From Cocleimonas sp. (GTDB lineage: Bacteria > Pseudomonadota > Gammaproteobacteria > Thiotrichales > Thiotrichaceae): a stretch of DNA of 8,863 nt. The stretch covers positions 1 to 8,863 of the forward strand of contig JAGLDT010000108.1 of NCBI GenBank assembly GCA_023145485.1, written 5' to 3'. Below are positions 5,441 through 8,863 of the stretch, in pieces. How positions within the stretch are numbered: position 1 is the stretch's first letter; each line of letters opens with the position of its first letter. The notes beneath the pieces are model-generated. The model made no database searches and was not told the origin of the DNA. It saw only the letters and a list, made by a program, of their open reading frames with translations. A program made the position numbers and the translations under genes.

Positions 5441-6724
5441 ATGTCGTATATTATTGATCGTCGTTTAAATAGTAAAAATAAAAGTACCGTTAATCGACAA
5501 CGGTTTCTCAAGCGTTATCGCAAACAGATTCGTAAATCAGTGTCAGATGCAGTGAATCAGCGCAATATGACGGATATGGAGCAGGGTGAGTCTATCTCCA
5601 TTCCTAAAAAAGATATTTCTGAACCTGTCTTTGGTCATGGTCAGGGCGGTCGTCGTACTATTGTTCATCCTGGTAATAAAGAATTTGCCGAAGGAGATCG
5701 TTTACCGCGTCCGCAAGGAGGGGAGGGCGGTAGTGGTTCGGGCGAAGGCGCGGGTGATTCAGGCGAAGGCATGGATGATTTTGTTTTTCAGATCTCACAA
5801 AGTGAATTTCTAGAATTTATGTTTGAAGACCTCGAACTGCCTAATATGGTCAAACGTCAGTTAAGTGGTACAGATAATTTTAGTTATCATCAAGCGGGGA
5901 TTAGCGAAGTGGGCAATGCTAATCAAATGAATCTAGTGCGAACAATGCGGAGCGCACAGGCTCGACGCATTGCATTAGGCGGTAAAAAACGTAAAAAAAG
6001 ACGTGCCTTACGCCAGCAACTTGAATTATTGGTTGAACCACTGTCCGAATCTGATCAGTTGCAAAAACTGGATATTGAAGAAGAGATTGAAGTTTTAACC
6101 AAAAAACTGAATGCGCTGCCGTTTATTGATGAGTTTGATCTGAAATATAACCTTAAAGTCAAAGTGCCTAAACCCTCCCCAAAAGCAGTTATGTTTTGCA
6201 TTATGGATGTTTCAGGCTCGATGACACAGGATATTAAAAATACTGCTAAACGTTTCTTTTTCTTATTGTATATTTTCTTGCAACGTAATTATAAAAAGAT
6301 TGACGTGGTCTTTATTCGTCATCATACACAGGCAAGTGAGGTCGATGAGGAAACCTTTTTCTATGACCGAGAAACAGGGGGAACAGTGGTCTCTAGTGCG
6401 TTGGAGATGTTGGGTGATATTATTGAAGAACGCTATCCGCCAGAGCAATGGAATATTTATACCGCGCAAGCCTCTGATGGTGATAATTGGCCGAATGATC
6501 AACCTAAATGCCATCAACTAATGACGGAAAAAATACTGCCGCTTGTGCAATATTTTACTTATATAGAAATAGGTGGCAACCAACCGCAGGAGTTATGGCA
6601 TTTGTATCAAGGCATACAAAAAGATTTTAGTCACAATTTTGCCACCAGTCGCGTTGAAGATAATGCAGGTATTTACCCCGTATTCCGTGAATTGTTTAAA
6701 AAGAGGATAGGTCATGAGTCCTGA
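5441..6724 (+). CDS. yeaH: YeaH family protein (DUF444, von Willebrand A-like)
   Basis: 427 residues, full length for UPF0229/DUF444. The start MSYIIDRRLNSKNKSTVNRQ and the following basic helix are typical. A Gly-rich low-complexity stretch lies at about 92-110 (PQGGEGGSGSGEGAGDSGEG). A basic/coiled region at 170-225 precedes a von Willebrand A-like domain from about 248. Its metal site motif is visible as DVSGS (256-260), with GGT at 313-315 supplying the Thr and SDGDNW (345-350) further on. The function is not known; in E. coli yeaG-yeaH are RpoS-dependent and linked to nitrogen-starvation survival, and YeaH is thought to work with the kinase YeaG (PrkA). AAGGAG at 5427-5432, 8 bases before the ATG, supports this start. 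It overlaps spoVR by 11 bp. The expected upstream prkA is missing. Confidence 0.95.
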   Translation: MSYIIDRRLNSKNKSTVNRQRFLKRYRKQIRKSVSDAVNQRNMTDMEQGESISIPKKDISEPVFGHGQGGRRTIVHPGNKEFAEGDRLPRPQGGEGGSGSGEGAGDSGEGMDDFVFQISQSEFLEFMFEDLELPNMVKRQLSGTDNFSYHQAGISEVGNANQMNLVRTMRSAQARRIALGGKKRKKRRALRQQLELLVEPLSESDQLQKLDIEEEIEVLTKKLNALPFIDEFDLKYNLKVKVPKPSPKAVMFCIMDVSGSMTQDIKNTAKRFFFLLYIFLQRNYKKIDVVFIRHHTQASEVDEETFFYDRETGGTVVSSALEMLGDIIEERYPPEQWNIYTAQASDGDNWPNDQPKCHQLMTEKILPLVQYFTYIEIGGNQPQELWHLYQGIQKDFSHNFATSRVEDNAGIYPVFRELFKKRIGHES

Positions 6725-8228
6725 GCAAACATCAACTAGACGACAGCCACTCTCAACTCAATCAGAGTGGACATTTGAACTATTAGAAACTTACGATAGA
6801 GAAATTGCCCGTATAGCAAAGGATAAATTCAAATTAGACACCTATCCTAATCAGATTGAAGTGATTCGTTCTGACCAAATGATGGATGCGTATTCCTCCG
6901 TAGGCATGCCGATTAATTATAATCATTGGTCATTTGGCAAAAGCTTTCTTTCTACTGAGCAGAACTATCAACGTGGACGCATGGGGCTGGCTTATGAAAT
7001 TGTTATTAACTCAAGCCCTTGTATTTCCTATTTAATGGAAGAAAACACCATGACGATGCAGGCATTAGTCATTGCCCATGCCTGCTATGGACATAATTCT
7101 TTCTTTAAAGGTAACTACCTTTTCAAAACATGGACCGATGCAGAAGGTATTATTGATTATCTACAATTTGCACGTCATTACATTGCAAAATGTGAAGAGC
7201 GTCATGGGGTTGAAGAGGTTGAAAAATTATTAGATTCTTGTCATGCCTTATCAAATTATGGGGTGGATCGTTATAAACGTCCTAATCCCATCTCTGCAAT
7301 GCAAGAATTGAAACGCCAGCATCAGCGTGAGGATTATATTCAACAACATCTTAATGATATTTGGCGTACTTTACCGCAAAAGCCACAACAACAAAGCAGT
7401 ATCGAAGAAGTCCGCTTCCCTTCACAGCCAGAAGAAAACCTACTTTATTTTATTGAGAAAAATGCACCTCATTTAGAAGCATGGCAACGTGAAATTCTAC
7501 GCATTGTGCGTAAGACATCACAATACTTCTATCCACAAAAACAAACGCAGGTGATGAATGAAGGCTGGGCAACTTTCTGGCATTATACTTTATTACATGA
7601 ATTATATGATGAGGGACTTGTGACTGAAGGCTTTATGCTTGAATTTCTAACATCACATACTAGCGTAGTAGCTCAACCTGATTTTGATAGTCCTTATTAT
7701 TCGGGCATTAATCCCTATGCACTAGGATTTGCCATGATGCAGGATATTCGTCGCATTTGTGAGCATCCTACTGAAGAGGATAAAGAATGGTTTCCTGATA
7801 TAGCGGGGTCAAACTGGTTAGATACCCTGCATGATGCGATGCAAAATTATCGGGATGAAAGTTTCATCTTACAGTTTTTATCACCCAAGATAATTCGTGA
7901 ATTTCATTTGTTTCTAGTCGAAGATGATGACAATGTGGATACGATTGGCATTGATGCAATCCATAACGAGCGCGGTTATCAGCGTGTCAGAGAAAACTTA
8001 GCGCAACAATACAACCTTGGTTACAGAGAGCCTGATATACAAGTTTATAATGTTGATCTAAAAGGTGATAGGCGATTAACACTGCAACATATTATGCAGG
8101 ATAGAAAACCATTAAGTGAGCAGGCGAGTGAAGTGGTTAAACATCTGCATCGCCTATGGGGATATACCGTTGTGCTTAATTCAGTGGATGATCAAGGGGT
8201 GGTTAAGCAGAGTTTTCGTTGTTCTTAA
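6714..8228 (+). CDS. SpoVR/YcgB family protein
   Basis: 504 residues, close to E. coli YcgB (about 510). Conserved SpoVR blocks are HACYGHNSFFKGNYLFKTW (122-140), NEGWATFWHYTLLHELYDEG (282-301), NPYALGFAMMQDIRR (333-347), WFPDIAGSNWLDTLHDAMQN (359-378) and FLSPKIIREFHLF (388-400). Several His, Glu and Asp residues in these blocks are invariant in the family, but no biochemical activity is firmly assigned. In Bacillus SpoVR is needed for proper spore cortex formation; non-sporing proteobacteria keep it beside yeaH and prkA as a stress or stationary-phase module. No signal peptide or membrane helix is apparent, so it is probably cytosolic. The ATG lies inside the 3' end of yeaH, with AAGAGG at 6701-6706 as ribosome-binding site, indicating co-transcription and probably coupled translation. 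Confidence 0.95.
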   Translation: MSPEQTSTRRQPLSTQSEWTFELLETYDREIARIAKDKFKLDTYPNQIEVIRSDQMMDAYSSVGMPINYNHWSFGKSFLSTEQNYQRGRMGLAYEIVINSSPCISYLMEENTMTMQALVIAHACYGHNSFFKGNYLFKTWTDAEGIIDYLQFARHYIAKCEERHGVEEVEKLLDSCHALSNYGVDRYKRPNPISAMQELKRQHQREDYIQQHLNDIWRTLPQKPQQQSSIEEVRFPSQPEENLLYFIEKNAPHLEAWQREILRIVRKTSQYFYPQKQTQVMNEGWATFWHYTLLHELYDEGLVTEGFMLEFLTSHTSVVAQPDFDSPYYSGINPYALGFAMMQDIRRICEHPTEEDKEWFPDIAGSNWLDTLHDAMQNYRDESFILQFLSPKIIREFHLFLVEDDDNVDTIGIDAIHNERGYQRVRENLAQQYNLGYREPDIQVYNVDLKGDRRLTLQHIMQDRKPLSEQASEVVKHLHRLWGYTVVLNSVDDQGVVKQSFRCS

Positions 8229-8257
8229 CAGTCATTTTAGTTATTTTTTGAAATAGC

Positions 8258-8285
8258 GAAAGCGGTTAGTTTATCTAACCCTTTC
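8258..8285. terminator. Convergent intergenic hairpin, likely bidirectional terminator
   Basis: GAAAG (8258-8262) and GGTTAG (8264-8269), separated by one bulged C, pair with CTAACC (8275-8280) and CTTTC (8281-8285) across a TTTAT loop, giving an 11-bp stem. It begins 30 bp after the spoVR stop and lies 63 bp before the end of the convergent murB. The flanks are AT-rich but without a clean T-run on either side, so termination is likely but not textbook. The rest of 8229-8347 shows nothing else I can support. Confidence 0.5.
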
Positions 8286-8347
8286 AATAATTTGTTGTAA
8301 AGAAACTTCTCTTCAATGCAATACGCTATGGCTAAGTATTTGGATGT

Positions 8348-8863
8348 TTAAATCAATCGTGGTTCGGCTTCAAGTTTAATCCCAAATTTATCATTAACCG
8401 ATTGAATAATATCGTTAGCTAACCCCCATATTTCCTTTCCACTAGCGCCTCCATGATTTACTAACACTAAGGCATGTTTTTCATAGACACCCGCATTGCC
8501 AAGGCGTTTTCCTTTCCAGCCACATTGATCAATTAACCATGCTGCGGAGGTTTTAATTAAACCATTGCTTTGCGGATAATGGGGTAAACTCGGGTGCTGT
8601 TGTTGAAGTTGCTGATGTTTTTTCTCACTGAGTAAAGGATTTTTAAAAAAACTACCCGCATTGCCTATGATGAGAGGGTCGGGGAGTTTGCTTTGACGCA
8701 AAGCAATAATACGATTACTAATAGTTTCAGCATTTATTTCCAAGCCGTTAAGACTTTCTTTAATGCCTGCGTATTCAATTTTCCACTGTGGTTTTTTAGG
8801 AAATTTAAGGGTGATGGATTGAATTAAATACTCTCCAAAAGCAACTGATTTAAAAAAGCTATC
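8348..8863 (-). CDS. murB: UDP-N-acetylmuramate dehydrogenase MurB, C-terminal part (cut by window end)
   Basis: The minus-strand frame stays open to the window edge, giving 171 residues of the C-terminal half; a TTG at 8741-8743 within it is internal and not the start. MurB reduces UDP-GlcNAc-enolpyruvate to UDP-MurNAc with NADPH and FAD in peptidoglycan precursor synthesis, in the cytosol. The visible part begins DSFFK, matching the YRDSxFK motif of the family. It continues with IGNAGSFFKNP, which holds the catalytic Ser proton donor (codon at 8651-8653), then a substrate-binding segment with AAWLIDQCGWKGKRLGNAGV, and ends at LEAEPRLI, which contains the Glu expected in the active site. The protein ends shortly after this motif, so it is somewhat shorter at the C-terminus than E. 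coli MurB. The FAD-binding N-terminal half lies outside the window. It converges on spoVR. Confidence 0.95.
   Translation of the reverse strand, partial: DSFFKSVAFGEYLIQSITLKFPKKPQWKIEYAGIKESLNGLEINAETISNRIIALRQSKLPDPLIIGNAGSFFKNPLLSEKKHQQLQQQHPSLPHYPQSNGLIKTSAAWLIDQCGWKGKRLGNAGVYEKHALVLVNHGGASGKEIWGLANDIIQSVNDKFGIKLEAEPRLI

Noticed and set aside
5586..5813. A 75-codon open frame inside yeaH in another frame.
   Set aside because: It lies entirely within the conserved yeaH coding sequence and shows no family features; it is a shadow frame.
8348..8743. A complete 131-residue minus-strand gene starting at TTG 8743.
   Set aside because: The same frame continues open to the window edge and encodes further MurB sequence including the DSFFK motif, so this is a truncated view of murB, not a small gene.

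Overview
The window is AT-rich chromosomal DNA that looks gammaproteobacterial. The block tonB-like / yqgE / ruvX / pyrR has the same order as PA0406-PA0403 of Pseudomonas aeruginosa. It is followed by yeaH and a SpoVR/YcgB gene and by an E. coli-type murB, all common in Gammaproteobacteria. The base composition is far from Pseudomonas, so an AT-rich lineage (perhaps Thiotrichales-like) is a guess; no rRNA or other decisive marker is present.

Layout: (1) 1-230 is non-coding. It begins inside one copy of a dispersed hairpin repeat and also holds a perfect 22-bp palindrome. (2) 231-2510 encodes a 759-residue acidic calcium-binding protein: RTX nonapeptides near the N-terminal third, then seven tandem units each built around an EF-hand/dockerin-like loop. 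(3) 2511-2785 holds tandem terminator-like hairpins and a candidate extended -10 promoter. (4) 2786-5209 is a tight four-gene operon: TonB-family protein, YqgE/AlgH, RuvX, PyrR (gaps 20 and 20 bp, then an ATGA overlap). (5) 5210-5440 is non-coding and holds a MITE-like element with ~33-bp terminal inverted repeats; its core is the second copy of the repeat seen at the window start. (6) 5441-8228 is yeaH-spoVR with an 11-bp overlap. (7) 8229-8347 is a convergent intergenic region with a terminator-like hairpin. (8) 8348-8863, minus strand, is the C-terminal half of murB, cut by the window edge.

Functionally, most genes are housekeeping or stress genes. The TonB-like protein resembles TonB3, linked in P. 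aeruginosa to type IV pilus function. RuvX is a pre-16S rRNA nuclease and PyrR a uracil phosphoribosyltransferase. YeaH and SpoVR normally work in a stationary-phase/stress module with the kinase PrkA (YeaG), whose gene is not next to them here. The least ordinary items are the structured repeat family (two copies in 9 kb, with a compensatory base-pair change), its position at the junction where pyrB and prkA would be expected, and the RTX plus EF-hand tandem repeat protein.
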